Below, piece by piece: positions 8,476 to 18,471 of a DNA stretch of 64,000 nt (its first letter is position 1; each line of letters opens with the position of its first letter). The stretch covers positions 2,619,001 to 2,683,000 of the forward strand of contig NZ_CAJQUA010000001.1 of NCBI RefSeq assembly GCF_907163135.1, read 5' to 3'. The notes under the pieces are model-generated. The model worked only from the letters and a program-made list of their open reading frames with translations. It made no database searches and was not told the DNA's origin. Source of the DNA: Brachymonas denitrificans. GTDB taxonomy: Bacteria; Pseudomonadota; Gammaproteobacteria; Burkholderiales; Burkholderiaceae_C. The translations under genes were made by a program, and so were the position numbers.

Positions 8476-8877
8476 ATGAAATGTCCTGTTTGCGGCGGAG
8501 CGGATTTGATCCGGGATACGCGCGGCCTGCCATACACCTACAAGGGTGAAACAACCATCATCGCTGCGGTGACGGGGGACTTTTGTCCGGCTTGCGGCGA
8601 ATCGATCCTGGATGCAGCAGAGTCCGATCGCGTCATGCATGCCATGCAGGCTTTTTCGCGCGAGATCAATGCGGCTTTGGTTGATCCCGATTTCATTGCG
8701 GCAGTGCGCAAGAAGCTGGAGCTGGATCAGCGCGAGGCCGCCGAGATCTTTGGCGGTGGAGTGAATGCGTTTTCCCGTTACGAAACAGGCAAAACCAAGC
8801 CGCCACTGGCCTTGGTCAAACTGCTCAAACTGCTCGATCGCCACCCAGACCTGCTCGCCGAGGTCCGGGCAGCTTGA
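8476..8877 (+). CDS. mqsA: MqsA-family zinc-binding HTH antitoxin
   Basis: 133 residues. An N-terminal zinc domain carries C3, C6, C37 and C40, the exact ligand positions of E. coli MqsA, and binds the toxin. The C-terminal XRE-type helix-turn-helix (LELDQREAAEIFGGGVNAFSRYE) binds the operator; the FSRYE end of the recognition helix is typical. It neutralises MqsR and represses the operon. Neighbours are unrelated (recQ upstream, an M48 protease convergent), so this looks like a self-contained cassette. Confidence 0.93.
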   Translation: MKCPVCGGADLIRDTRGLPYTYKGETTIIAAVTGDFCPACGESILDAAESDRVMHAMQAFSREINAALVDPDFIAAVRKKLELDQREAAEIFGGGVNAFSRYETGKTKPPLALVKLLKLLDRHPDLLAEVRAA

Positions 8878-8887
8878 ATCAGCAGCA

Positions 8888-9709
8888 TCAGCGCCGGCGT
8901 GCCGCCTCATAAATCGGCATCAGCTTCGGCAACGCCGCCCGGATGCGCGCCGTGCGGTCCGATGCCGACGGATGGCTCGACAGGAAGGACGGCCCCTGTC
9001 CCGCGCCCGCTGCCGCCATCTTGTCCCACAGCGTCAGCGCCGCAGCGGGGTTGTAGCCGGCGCGCGCGGCCAGTTCCAGGCCGTAGATGTCGGCCTCGTT
9101 CTCCATCTGGCGCGAGTAGGGCATGTCCAGCGCCACCTGCTTGGCGATGCCGGCCAATTGCGTGCCGCCCGATCCGAGGCCGATCAGCGCACCGCCCAGC
9201 GAAATCGCCAGATCACCCACCGCCTGCTGCGAGATCTGCTCGCGCGAATGCTCGCGGAAGGCGTGTGCCATCTCGTGGCCGATCACCACGGCCAGTTCAT
9301 CGTCGGTCATGCCCATGCGGCGCAGCAGGCCGGTGTACACCGTCACCTTGCCGCCCGGCATCACGTGGGCGTTGAGTTCATTGGTATTGATCAGCACCAG
9401 TTCCCACGGCCAGCGGGCTGCATCGGGACGGAACTGCGCCACATGCGGAATCAGGCGGCGCATTACCGTGCTGACGCGGTTGTATTCGGGGCCGCTGGTC
9501 ACCAGCTCACCCTGCGCCCGCGCCTTGGCGTTCTGCTGGTTGAAAGCCTGCTGCGAGGCCTGCACGACTTCAGCCTCGGACACCACCATCAGTTGCGAAC
9601 GCTGGCCGCCGGCCACGGAGCCGGTGGTGGTACTGGCACAGCCCGCCAGCAAGGCGGTGGCGGTCACGGCCAGCAGGCCGTGGCGGAACATCGGGCGCAG
9701 AGAAGTCAT
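8888..9709 (-). CDS. M48-family zinc metalloprotease lipoprotein
   Basis: 273 residues. The N-terminus is a lipoprotein signal ending in the lipobox LLAGC (Cys24), so the protein is predicted to be anchored on the periplasmic face of an outer or inner membrane. The zinc motif HEMAH is at residues 145-149 and the third-ligand region ENEADIYGLELAARAGYNP follows. This is the LoiP/YcaL-type M48C group, which does periplasmic protein quality control. It is divergent from the heat-shock gene htpG, and its 3' end converges on mqsA with a 10-base gap. Substrate cannot be told from sequence. Confidence 0.88.
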   Translation of the reverse strand: MTSLRPMFRHGLLAVTATALLAGCASTTTGSVAGGQRSQLMVVSEAEVVQASQQAFNQQNAKARAQGELVTSGPEYNRVSTVMRRLIPHVAQFRPDAARWPWELVLINTNELNAHVMPGGKVTVYTGLLRRMGMTDDELAVVIGHEMAHAFREHSREQISQQAVGDLAISLGGALIGLGSGGTQLAGIAKQVALDMPYSRQMENEADIYGLELAARAGYNPAAALTLWDKMAAAGAGQGPSFLSSHPSASDRTARIRAALPKLMPIYEAARRR

Positions 9710-9854
9710 GGAGGCATCCTTTCACAACAGGTTTCTTGTCCGGGGCCACAGCCCCTCCCTTCGGCGCATGGTATGCGAAAACCGCGCGACGCAGGCAAGG
9801 GGTTGTAACCTGAAGCCGGTTTGATGCCCCATCGGCGGAACTAGTTCACGCCGG

Positions 9855-9882
9855 CTTGAAACACTTCGCCCCGTCCCCATCT
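9855..9882 (+). promoter_or_regulatory. Sigma-32 (RpoH) heat-shock promoter of htpG
   Basis: CTTGAAA at 9855-9861 and CCCCATCT at 9875-9882 are separated by exactly 13 bases. This is an essentially perfect match to the RpoH consensus CTTGAAA-N11-16-CCCCATNT. It lies 58 bases upstream of the htpG ATG at 9940, giving a leader of about 50 bases. htpG is a classical RpoH target. Confidence 0.9.
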
Positions 9883-9939
9883 GCCGGGTTCGCCCTCGTC
9901 CGGAGGGCCCAACCACAGAACGAACCCAAGGCAACCACC

Positions 9940-12000
<2,061 letters not shown>

Positions 12001-12023
12001 CGCGCTGCGGCACATGCACTGAG

Positions 12024-12049
12024 AGGGATGGCGGGGCCATCCCTTTTTT
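12024..12049 (+). terminator. Intrinsic terminator of htpG
   Basis: A 9-bp perfect stem, AGGGATGGC / GCCATCCCT, with a GGG loop is followed by a run of T, 24 bases after the htpG stop codon. Confidence 0.92.
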
Positions 12050-12072
12050 CTGCGGATAATGGCGCTCTGCGA

Positions 12073-12104
<32 letters not shown>

Positions 12105-12164
12105 GCCCGGAATCTGCCTCTGATTGTCGTCTGGCTGCTGCCCGCCCATTGCTCCCTGTTGCTC

Positions 12165-12779
12165 ATGTCTGCCGATCTTCTGCCACCTTCCCTGCTGGCC
12201 GTGCAGCAGGCCACGCGCGCCCACCAGCGTGCGCATGGCTGCAACGCCCACACTTTCGAGGACGGCGCCGGGCTGTGGCAACTGGTGGCCGCCCATCAGC
12301 CGCGCCGCGTGCTGGAGCTGGGCACGGGGCTGGGCTACAGCGCCTGCCTGATGGCACTGGCCAGCCCGGAAGCCATCGTGCAGACACTGGAAGGCGATGC
12401 GCAACATGCCGGCCTGGCGCGCGAGCACATTGCGCAACTGGGCCTGCAGCAACGCGTGCAACTGCACGAAGGTTCGTTCTCGGTCACGCTGCCGGCGCTG
12501 GAGCTGGCCCCAGGCAGCCTCGATCTGGTGTTCTTCGACGGCAACATGCCCGCCTTCGTGCTGGTGCAGCATTTCCATACGCTGCTCGCCCCCGGCGGCT
12601 TGCTGGTCTGCGCCAACCTGGAGCTCAACGGCCCGCAAGGCGCCCGCCGCGCCAAGGCCGAACTCAGCGATTCCGCGCGCTGGCAGCGCCTGCCCGGCCT
12701 GGAAAACGGCCTGACCTGGGTGGCACAAAAAAGGGGCGATGCGGCACTGCAACATGAAGTTACGCAATCTGGCCCATAA
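12165..12779 (+). CDS. Class I SAM-dependent methyltransferase, O-methyltransferase type
   Basis: 204 residues from the ATG at 12165; a TTG two codons earlier is possible. The SAM-binding motif I is VLELGTGLGYSA at about residues 49-60, followed by the acidic motif II (LEGDAQHAGLAREH) and LDLVFFDGNMPAF, a pattern shared with caffeoyl-CoA/catechol-type O-methyltransferases (COG4122-like). The substrate is unknown. The stop lies 7 bases before the ribD ATG, so the two may be cotranscribed. The C-terminus (residues 185-204) is not conserved in the family as far as I can judge. Confidence 0.75.
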   Translation: MSADLLPPSLLAVQQATRAHQRAHGCNAHTFEDGAGLWQLVAAHQPRRVLELGTGLGYSACLMALASPEAIVQTLEGDAQHAGLAREHIAQLGLQQRVQLHEGSFSVTLPALELAPGSLDLVFFDGNMPAFVLVQHFHTLLAPGGLLVCANLELNGPQGARRAKAELSDSARWQRLPGLENGLTWVAQKRGDAALQHEVTQSGP

Positions 12780-12786
12780 TGCCGGC

Positions 12787-13899
12787 ATGTCGAACTTCCA
12801 GCAGGCCCTTGCCCTGGCCGCCCATTCGCTGACCCTGAGCAATCCGAACCCCCGCGTCGGATGCGTCGTCGTGGACGCGGATGGCCGCACCCTGGGGGAG
12901 GGCTTTACCCAGCAACGTGGTGGCCCGCATGCCGAAATCATGGCCTTGCGCGATGCCGCCAGCCGAGGTGAGGACGTGATCGGCAGCACCGTCTACGTCA
13001 CGCTTGAACCCTGTGCCCACCACGGCCGTACGCCGCCGTGCTGTGATGCCCTGATCGCCGCCCGTGTCAGCAAGGTGTGCATCGCCCTGCGCGATCCCAA
13101 CCCGCTGGTGGCCGGGCAGGGCATTGCCCGCCTGCAGGCAGCCGGCATTGCCGTGGAAATGGCGCCCGCCGAGGTGGAGGCCGAGGCGCGCGAAATCAAC
13201 ATCGGCTTCATGCAGCGCATGGAGCAGGGTGTGCCCTGGGTGCGCCTCAAGACCGCGTCCTCGCTCGACGGCATGAGTGCACTGGCCAATGGCGAGAGCC
13301 AGTGGATCACCGGGGACACCGCCCGCGACGACGTGCAGCACTGGCGCGCCCGTGCCTGCGCCGTGCTGACCGGCAGCGGCACGGTGGTGGCCGATGATCC
13401 CCTGCTCAATGTGCGCCTGCCCGGTGCCACGCGCCAGCCGCACCTGGTGATCGTGGACAGCCGCCTGCGCACGCCGCCCACGGCGCGCCTGTTCGGCGTG
13501 CCGGATCGCAAGGTCTGGATCGTCACCGTCGACCGCAACACCCCCGGCCGCGACGAGCGCCGTGCCGCCCTCGAGGCCGCGGGCGCCGAAATCATCACGC
13601 TGGATGCCGGCATGGACGGCCGCAGCGACCTGCGCGAACTGATGCGCGAACTGGGCCGGCGCGAGGTCAACGAAGTGCATGTGGAAGCGGGCGCCATCCT
13701 CAACGGCGCCCTGCTCGAGGCCGGCCTGGTGGATGAGTTGCTGGCCTATGTGGCGCCCATGCTGCTCGGTCCGGGGCGGCCACTGGCCGAACTGCCGCAG
13801 CTGCAGCGTCTGTCGGACGCCTCGCGCTGGGGCCTGCACCGCATGGAAGCGGTGGGCGACGATCTGCGCCTGCAGCTGCGCAAGCGCAAGACGGCCTGA
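12787..13899 (+). CDS. ribD: RibD, bifunctional riboflavin deaminase/reductase
   Basis: 370 residues, the normal length. The N-terminal deaminase has the zinc-site signatures HAEIMAL and PCAHHGRTPPCCDAL; the C-terminal reductase domain begins around WVRLKTASSLDGMSA and ends LLGPGRPLAELPQL. It performs the deamination and then NADPH reduction of the pyrimidine intermediate of riboflavin synthesis. The start MSNFQQALALAAHSLTLSNPNP matches the family; an upstream in-frame opening at 12739 overlaps the methyltransferase. No ribE/ribBA follows and no FMN riboswitch is visible nearby. Confidence 0.95.
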   Translation: MSNFQQALALAAHSLTLSNPNPRVGCVVVDADGRTLGEGFTQQRGGPHAEIMALRDAASRGEDVIGSTVYVTLEPCAHHGRTPPCCDALIAARVSKVCIALRDPNPLVAGQGIARLQAAGIAVEMAPAEVEAEAREINIGFMQRMEQGVPWVRLKTASSLDGMSALANGESQWITGDTARDDVQHWRARACAVLTGSGTVVADDPLLNVRLPGATRQPHLVIVDSRLRTPPTARLFGVPDRKVWIVTVDRNTPGRDERRAALEAAGAEIITLDAGMDGRSDLRELMRELGRREVNEVHVEAGAILNGALLEAGLVDELLAYVAPMLLGPGRPLAELPQLQRLSDASRWGLHRMEAVGDDLRLQLRKRKTA

Positions 13900-14107
13900 G
13901 CCGCCGCTCTTGCCTCACGGCACCGATGCCGCCGGCCAGGCCGTGCGAAATTGCCGCCGTGGCCGGGAACTTGTCCGGTTCCGGCACTATCTCACGGGTA
14001 TGGCCACGCAGGTGCAACACCGCTACCCAAACGGCCGGGCAGGCGCTAGTATTTTCAGCATCAGGGCGCCGAGCCGACTGCATGCCGGCGCCGCTAAAGG
14101 ACACCGT

Positions 14108-14551
14108 ATGAAAACGACCGCACACCGCATCCTCCTCACCACCGCACTGGCGGGCGCCACGCTGCTGGCCGGCTGCGCCAATGGCAGCTTCCACCCCGGC
14201 CTCTCGGTGGGGCTGGGCATCGGCAGTGGCGGGCGCGTGGGTGGCGGCGTGTCCATCAGCACACCCATCGGCAATCCCGGCGGGCCGGTGGTGGGCAATA
14301 TCGGCATTGGCGCCGGCAGCGGCGGCGGTGGTGTCGGCATTGGCATCGGCATGGGCGGCAGCACGGTGCTGAACCAGCCTGCGGTCGACAGTCCGCCGCC
14401 GGCCCGGCTCCCCGCACGCACGGATGGCGCTGCCCCGGCCGACTGGGCCCCGGTGAGCGGCAAGGCTGTCACCAGCCAGACCGTCAACCAGGCACCCGCC
14501 GGTTCCGCCTTCCGCGACTGGCCCTGGGGTGTGCAGCGCGTTTCTCCCTGA
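14108..14551 (+). CDS. Glycine-rich lipoprotein of unknown function
   Basis: 147 residues with a lipoprotein signal ending in the lipobox LLAGC (Cys22). Residues 30-90 are a Gly/Ile/Val-rich stretch with recurring VGxGIGxGG-like units, then a Pro-rich linker and a C-terminal FRDWPWGVQRV. Such proteins are common as small cell-envelope lipoproteins in Burkholderiales, but I know of no function. It stands alone behind a 208-base gap after ribD and ends at the shared terminator at 14678. Confidence 0.7.
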   Translation: MKTTAHRILLTTALAGATLLAGCANGSFHPGLSVGLGIGSGGRVGGGVSISTPIGNPGGPVVGNIGIGAGSGGGGVGIGIGMGGSTVLNQPAVDSPPPARLPARTDGAAPADWAPVSGKAVTSQTVNQAPAGSAFRDWPWGVQRVSP

Positions 14552-14677
14552 GCCGGCGACCAGGCAGCGGGCCTTCGCAGCGCATGTTGACGGGGAGTGC
14601 AGCGTCATCGTGCCGGGCGTTGGCGCACCCCGCGCGTGATGCCCCTCGGGGCGAGCGTGCTTCGCTCCACGGGCAGC

Positions 14678-14722
14678 AAAAAGCCCGCGCAGCCGCACTG
14701 ACTGCGGCCCGCGGGCTTTGCT
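14678..14722. terminator. Bidirectional intrinsic terminator
   Basis: AAAGCCCGCG (14680-14689) pairs perfectly with CGCGGGCTTT (14710-14719), with an inner GCAG/CTGC pairing. A-tract on one side and T-tract on the other allow it to stop both the lipoprotein gene (+) and the dehydrogenase gene (-). Confidence 0.85.
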
Positions 14723-14757
14723 CTGCGCATCCAGGGGGTTGATCCCCCGGTGATGGC

Positions 14758-15621
14758 TTACTTGGCGCTGTAGTCGTACACGCCGCGGCCGGTCTTGCGG
14801 CCCAGGTGGCCGGCAGCAACCAGTTCCTTCAGCAGGTAGCAGGGGCGGTACTTGCTGTCGCCGAACTGCTCCAGATACACCTCCATCACGGCCAGGCACA
14901 CGTCCAGACCGATCATGTCGGCCAGGGCCAGCGGGCCGATCGGGTGGTTGCAGCCCAGCTTCATGCCGGCGTCGATGTCTTCCGGCGTGGCCAGGCCTTC
15001 GGCCAGCACGAAGAAGGCTTCGTTGATCATGGGCACCAGGATGCGGTTGACGACGAAGCCCGGAGCGTTCTTCACGGTGATGGGCGATTTGCCCAGGTGC
15101 TCGGCCAGGGCCTTGACGGTGTCGTGCGTGGCGTCGCTGGTCTGCAGGCCGCGGATCAGTTCGACCAGGGCCATCATCGGCACCGGGTTGAAGAAGTGCA
15201 TGCCGATGAACTTGTCGGCGCGCTTGGTCTGTGCGGCCAGCTCGGTGATGGAGATGGAGGAGGTGTTGCTGGCGATGATGGTCTCGGCCGGCAGCAGCTC
15301 GTCCAGCTGCTTGAGGATCTTGTTCTTGATGTCGGGGTTCTCGGTAGCGGCTTCGATCACCAGCTGGCAGCCCTTCAGGTCGTCATAGCTGGTGCTGCCC
15401 TTGACCAGGGCCAGAGCGGCTGCCTTGTCGGCTTCGCTGATCTTCTCTTTCTTGATCAGACGGTCCAGGCTGCCGGCGATGGTGGCCAGGCCCTTCTGTA
15501 CGGCGGCCTCGGCGATGTCGACCATCACCACGTTGATGCCCTTGGTGGCACATGCCTGGGCGATACCGTTGCCCATGGTGCCGGCGCCAACGATGCCGAC
15601 GGTTTGAATGCTGTTGCTCAT
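14758..15621 (-). CDS. 3-hydroxybutyryl-CoA dehydrogenase
   Basis: 287 residues with the Rossmann motif VGIVGAGTMGNGIAQ at about residues 8-22, the signature FFNPVPMMALVELIRG and the C-terminal helical domain (MIGLDVCLAVMEVYLEQFGDSKYRP). It oxidises 3-hydroxybutyryl-CoA to acetoacetyl-CoA with NAD(P) (the Hbd/PaaH/FadB2 type), in fatty acid or polyhydroxybutyrate-linked metabolism. A GGAG ribosome site precedes the ATG. It stands alone between its terminator and the hemerythrin gene. Whether it serves beta-oxidation or phenylacetate breakdown cannot be told here. Confidence 0.92.
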   Translation of the reverse strand: MSNSIQTVGIVGAGTMGNGIAQACATKGINVVMVDIAEAAVQKGLATIAGSLDRLIKKEKISEADKAAALALVKGSTSYDDLKGCQLVIEAATENPDIKNKILKQLDELLPAETIIASNTSSISITELAAQTKRADKFIGMHFFNPVPMMALVELIRGLQTSDATHDTVKALAEHLGKSPITVKNAPGFVVNRILVPMINEAFFVLAEGLATPEDIDAGMKLGCNHPIGPLALADMIGLDVCLAVMEVYLEQFGDSKYRPCYLLKELVAAGHLGRKTGRGVYDYSAK

Positions 15622-15771
15622 GCGAATGCTCCGTGAGTGGACAAAATTAACCCCGCTATCTTAACGCCGCGGGGTGACAGATTCGTGCAGAGAGCTTGAC
15701 GTATGCGTCATTTGGGACGCGCCCCCGTGCCTATTGCACGGGAGCGGGTGGCAGAAATGCTGCACTGCAGC

Positions 15772-16317
15772 TTATTCGGCGGCAGCGGCTTCGCGCTTCT
15801 GGCGGCGCTGCTCCATTTCCGCACGCATCTGCTGTCCGTCCAGGCCGCTGATGAGGGGGCTGGCGGCCGGATAGGCAATGCTTTCCTCCAGCACCATGTG
15901 GTCGTTGTAAAGCTCCAGGAACAGCTGGATCTGCTGGTACAGCATGTCCATGTCGAACCAGCTGTTGCCGGATTCGGCGGCCGACAGCGAGGGTTCGATC
16001 TCGAGCCAGTTCTGCTCGATCCAGCCGTGGTCCTGCACCAGCTGGCGCGCGGTATGGGCCAGTTCCGCTTCGTGCGAGGCCAGCAGCGGCGGGAAAATGT
16101 GGCGCTCTTCGTCCAGATGGTGCTGGCGGGCGTTGGTGTCGAGCCAGGCGCGTACTTCGGCGGTTTCGGCGCGCACTTCGGCGGTCAGGCCATCGTCGCG
16201 CATGGCATCGGCCAATGCCTTCAGGCGCAGCAGCTTGGCCTCGATCTCTCGGTGGGTCTGGTCCAGGAATGCGAAGGCGGCATTGCCCTTGCCTGCGGTG
16301 GCTTTGCTGTCAGTCAT
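15772..16317 (-). CDS. Hemerythrin HHE-domain protein
   Basis: 181 residues from the ATG at 16317, which has an AGGAAG site 5 bases upstream; a GTG two codons earlier is possible. The helical bundle carries the expected iron ligands: His in DQTHREIEAKL, HHLDEERHIFPPL, LVQDHGWIEQ, and DHMVLEESIAYP near the end. Such proteins bind O2 or NO or repair Fe-S centres. DUF2249 proteins, like the one heading the ubi operon, are often found with this family, but here they are 10 kb apart. It is monocistronic. Confidence 0.87.
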   Translation of the reverse strand: MTDSKATAGKGNAAFAFLDQTHREIEAKLLRLKALADAMRDDGLTAEVRAETAEVRAWLDTNARQHHLDEERHIFPPLLASHEAELAHTARQLVQDHGWIEQNWLEIEPSLSAAESGNSWFDMDMLYQQIQLFLELYNDHMVLEESIAYPAASPLISGLDGQQMRAEMEQRRQKREAAAAE

Positions 16318-16466
16318 GGTCACTTCCTACGTCATGGCGCTTGCGCATCACCTGCACGGACCATCCGCAGCAGCTGCGCAAAGCGTCGGGCCAGGCCGGC
16401 CCTTGCTGTCCATTGTGATGGCAATTTCCTGACAGCGACCTTGCGCTGGCGCAACTCGGTGGAACT

Positions 16467-16487
16467 TTTTGCTGCTTTGCAGCAAAA
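16467..16487. other. Perfect 9-bp hairpin upstream of the hemerythrin gene
   Basis: TTTTGCTGC-TTT-GCAGCAAAA is a perfect inverted repeat 150 bases upstream of the hemerythrin start. The flanking T and A tracts make it look like a two-way intrinsic terminator, but no gene clearly ends next to it, so a protein-binding site is an alternative. Confidence 0.6.
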
Positions 16488-16581
16488 CTGTCCGGCAAAC
16501 GCGGTTTCAGCGAAAAAGAACCGGTTGCTGGCTGCCTGCGCCATGGCTGTGACAAGGGAGCAGCGGAGGAAGGTGGGGATT

Positions 16582-16633
16582 GCGGATGAGGCGGATGAGG
16601 CGGATGAGGCGGATGAGGCGGATGAGGCGGATG
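16582..16633. repeat. 9-bp tandem array (GCGGATGAG, 5.7 copies)
   Basis: Five perfect copies of GCGGATGAG followed by a partial copy, inside the 375-base gap between the hemerythrin and the ABC permease genes. Read in frame it would be an Ala-Asp-Glu repeat, but no gene spans it. Confidence 0.95.
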
Positions 16634-16635
16634 GA

Positions 16636-16663
16636 GGGATGGGGGATGGGGGATGGGGGATGG
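16636..16663 (+). repeat. 7-bp tandem array (GGGATGG, 4 copies) with G-quadruplex potential
   Basis: Four copies of GGGATGG give successive G-runs of 3, 5, 5 and 5 separated by AT, which satisfies the usual G-quadruplex pattern on the plus strand. It lies 30 bases beyond the stop codon of the minus-strand ABC permease and abuts the 9-bp array. Confidence 0.8.
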
Positions 16664-16692
16664 AGTGCGGCGGCGAGAGGCACTGCCGGGGA

Positions 16693-17529
16693 TCAGCGGG
16701 CAAAGCGGCGCCGCGTCAGCGCCAGCGCCACCCAGAAGGACAGCGCCGCCGTCCCTGCCAGAACCCCCAGATGCAGCCACGCCTGCTGCGGCCATTCGCC
16801 CAGGAACAGCGGTCGCACCAGCAGCACCGCCTGCGACAGCGGCAGCCATTCGGCCACGTGCCGCACCAGCGGCGGCAGCTGCGATTGCGGAAAGAACACG
16901 CCCGACAGGAACATGGTCGGCGTCAGGAACAGCGTGAAGTAATAGGTGAAGAAGTCGTAGCCGCTGGCCAGTGCATTGAAAATCAGCGCCATGCTGGCAA
17001 AGCAGATGCCCGCCAGCAGCAGCACGGGCAGCACGGCGATCAGCGTAGTGGCGTGGCTGATGCCCAGCGCCAGCATCACCATCAGGATGGCGGTTGCCGA
17101 AAAAATCGCCTTGAAGCTGGCCCACAGCATCTCGGCCAGCACAATGTCGTCGAGCTGCACCGGCGCGTTCAGGATGCCGTCCCAGGTTTTCTGAACATGC
17201 ATGCGCGAGAAGGCCGAATACAGCGCCTCGAAGCTGGCGGCGTTCATGGTGCTCATGCAGATGCTGCCGCTGGCAATGAACAGCAGGTAAGGCATCGTAT
17301 GGCCATCGACTGTCACATTGCCGATCAGTGCCCCCAGGCCGTAGCCGAAGGCCAGCAGCCACATCAGCGGTTCGGCGATGTTGCCGATCAGGCTGGGTAC
17401 GGCGAGCTTGCGCCAGACCAGGAAGTTGCGCAGAAAGACCGGCCACCAGCGCTTGCTCAGCTGCGGTGGCGCCCAGTGCGAGAGCTGCTCGCTCAGCGCG
17501 GTGGTGGCAGGGGGCTGGATGGCGGGCAT
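16693..17529 (-). CDS. ABC-2 family permease, NodJ-like
   Basis: 278 residues with about six predicted membrane segments and the ABC-2 signature near YYFTLFLTPTMFLSGVFFP. It resembles NodJ-type permeases, which export lipo-oligosaccharides in rhizobia, but the family is broad and the cargo unknown. It begins 3 bases after the ATPase gene, forming a two-gene exporter. The gene ends next to the G-rich repeats at 16636. Confidence 0.87.
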   Translation of the reverse strand: MPAIQPPATTALSEQLSHWAPPQLSKRWWPVFLRNFLVWRKLAVPSLIGNIAEPLMWLLAFGYGLGALIGNVTVDGHTMPYLLFIASGSICMSTMNAASFEALYSAFSRMHVQKTWDGILNAPVQLDDIVLAEMLWASFKAIFSATAILMVMLALGISHATTLIAVLPVLLLAGICFASMALIFNALASGYDFFTYYFTLFLTPTMFLSGVFFPQSQLPPLVRHVAEWLPLSQAVLLVRPLFLGEWPQQAWLHLGVLAGTAALSFWVALALTRRRFAR

Positions 17530-17532
17530 GGG

Positions 17533-18471
17533 TCAGGCTCCTTCGCGGATCTGGCGGCCGGTGAGCTTGAGGAACAGGTCCTCCAGATTGGCGGGGCGGT
17601 GCAGCGTGCGCACATGCGCCTCGCGCTGCAGCGCGGCCAGCAGCGGGCCGGCCTGGCGCGTGTAGAAGAACACCGTTTCGCCGCTCACCTCGGTGCGATC
17701 GGCCAGGCGGGCCAGATCGGACGTGGCCAGTGCGCGAGCATCGGTGCCATATACCTCCACCACATCCGGCTCCAGATGCTCCTCGATCAGCGCGCGCGGC
17801 GCACCTTCGGCCATGATGCGGCCATGATCCAGCACCACCAGGCGGTGGCACAGGCGCTCGGCCTCATCCATGAAGTGCGTGGTCAGCAGGATGGCGGTGC
17901 CCTGCTGCAGCAGCCATTGCAGGCGTTCCCACATCAGATGGCGCGCCTGCGGGTCCAGCCCGGTGGTGGGCTCGTCGAGCAACAGCAATTTGGGCGCGTT
18001 GATCAGCGCGCGTGCCAGGCTCAGGCGCCGCTTCATGCCGCCCGAGAGCTCGCCCGGCTTGGCATCGGCCTTGTGCGTGAGCGCGGCAAACTCCAGCAGT
18101 TGCGGAATGCGTTCGCGGATCTGCTCATCGGGCAGGCCGAAATAGCGCCCGAACACCAGCAGGTTCTCCGCACAGGTGAAATCCGGGTCGAGCGAATCGA
18201 ATTGCGTCACCACGCCCAGATGCTGCTTGATGGCCAGTGCATCGCGCGGCATGCTCAGGCCGTCGAAGGCGCGGATCACGCCGTCATCGGGCGCGGTCAG
18301 GCCCAGGCACATGCGCAAGGTGGTGGTCTTGCCCGCACCATTGGGGCCGATGACGCCCAGGCATTCGCCGGGCGCGATGCGGAAGGAGACGTCGTCTACG
18401 GCCGTGAATTCGCCGAAGCGCTTGTGCAGGTGCTCGACGGCAAACAGCGGCGGGGCGGGTAGCGTGCTCAT
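17533..18471 (-). CDS. ABC transporter ATP-binding protein, NodI-like
   Basis: 312 residues from the ATG at 18471. Walker A is [10 protein letters not shown], the signature is [15 protein letters not shown], Walker B is [13 protein letters not shown], and a switch His follows ([13 protein letters not shown]). The C-terminal 80 residues are the usual extension of NodI/CcmA-type subunits. It energises the permease at 16693. Its ATG overlaps the amn stop by 4 bases (ATGA), so translation is probably coupled to amn. A longer frame to 18918 lies within amn and is rejected. Confidence 0.93.
   Translation of the reverse strand: MSTLPAPPLFAVEHLHKRFGEFTAVDDVSFRIAPGECLGVIGPNGAGKTTTLRMCLGLTAPDDGVIRAFDGLSMPRDALAIKQHLGVVTQFDSLDPDFTCAENLLVFGRYFGLPDEQIRERIPQLLEFAALTHKADAKPGELSGGMKRRLSLARALINAPKLLLLDEPTTGLDPQARHLMWERLQWLLQQGTAILLTTHFMDEAERLCHRLVVLDHGRIMAEGAPRALIEEHLEPDVVEVYGTDARALATSDLARLADRTEVSGETVFFYTRQAGPLLAALQREAHVRTLHRPANLEDLFLKLTGRQIREGA

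Noticed and set aside
9856-9939. An earlier start for htpG
   Set aside because: The extra 28 residues overlap the heat-shock promoter and have no family similarity.
13900-14107. FMN riboswitch after ribD
   Set aside because: No RFN-element conserved stems are visible and the next gene is a lipoprotein, not a riboflavin gene.
15703-18462. A 919-codon open frame on the plus strand over the hemerythrin and ABC genes
   Set aside because: It runs opposite to three well-supported minus-strand genes; its translation is Arg/His/Gln-rich shadow sequence and crosses the 9-bp array. GC-rich DNA often gives such antisense frames.
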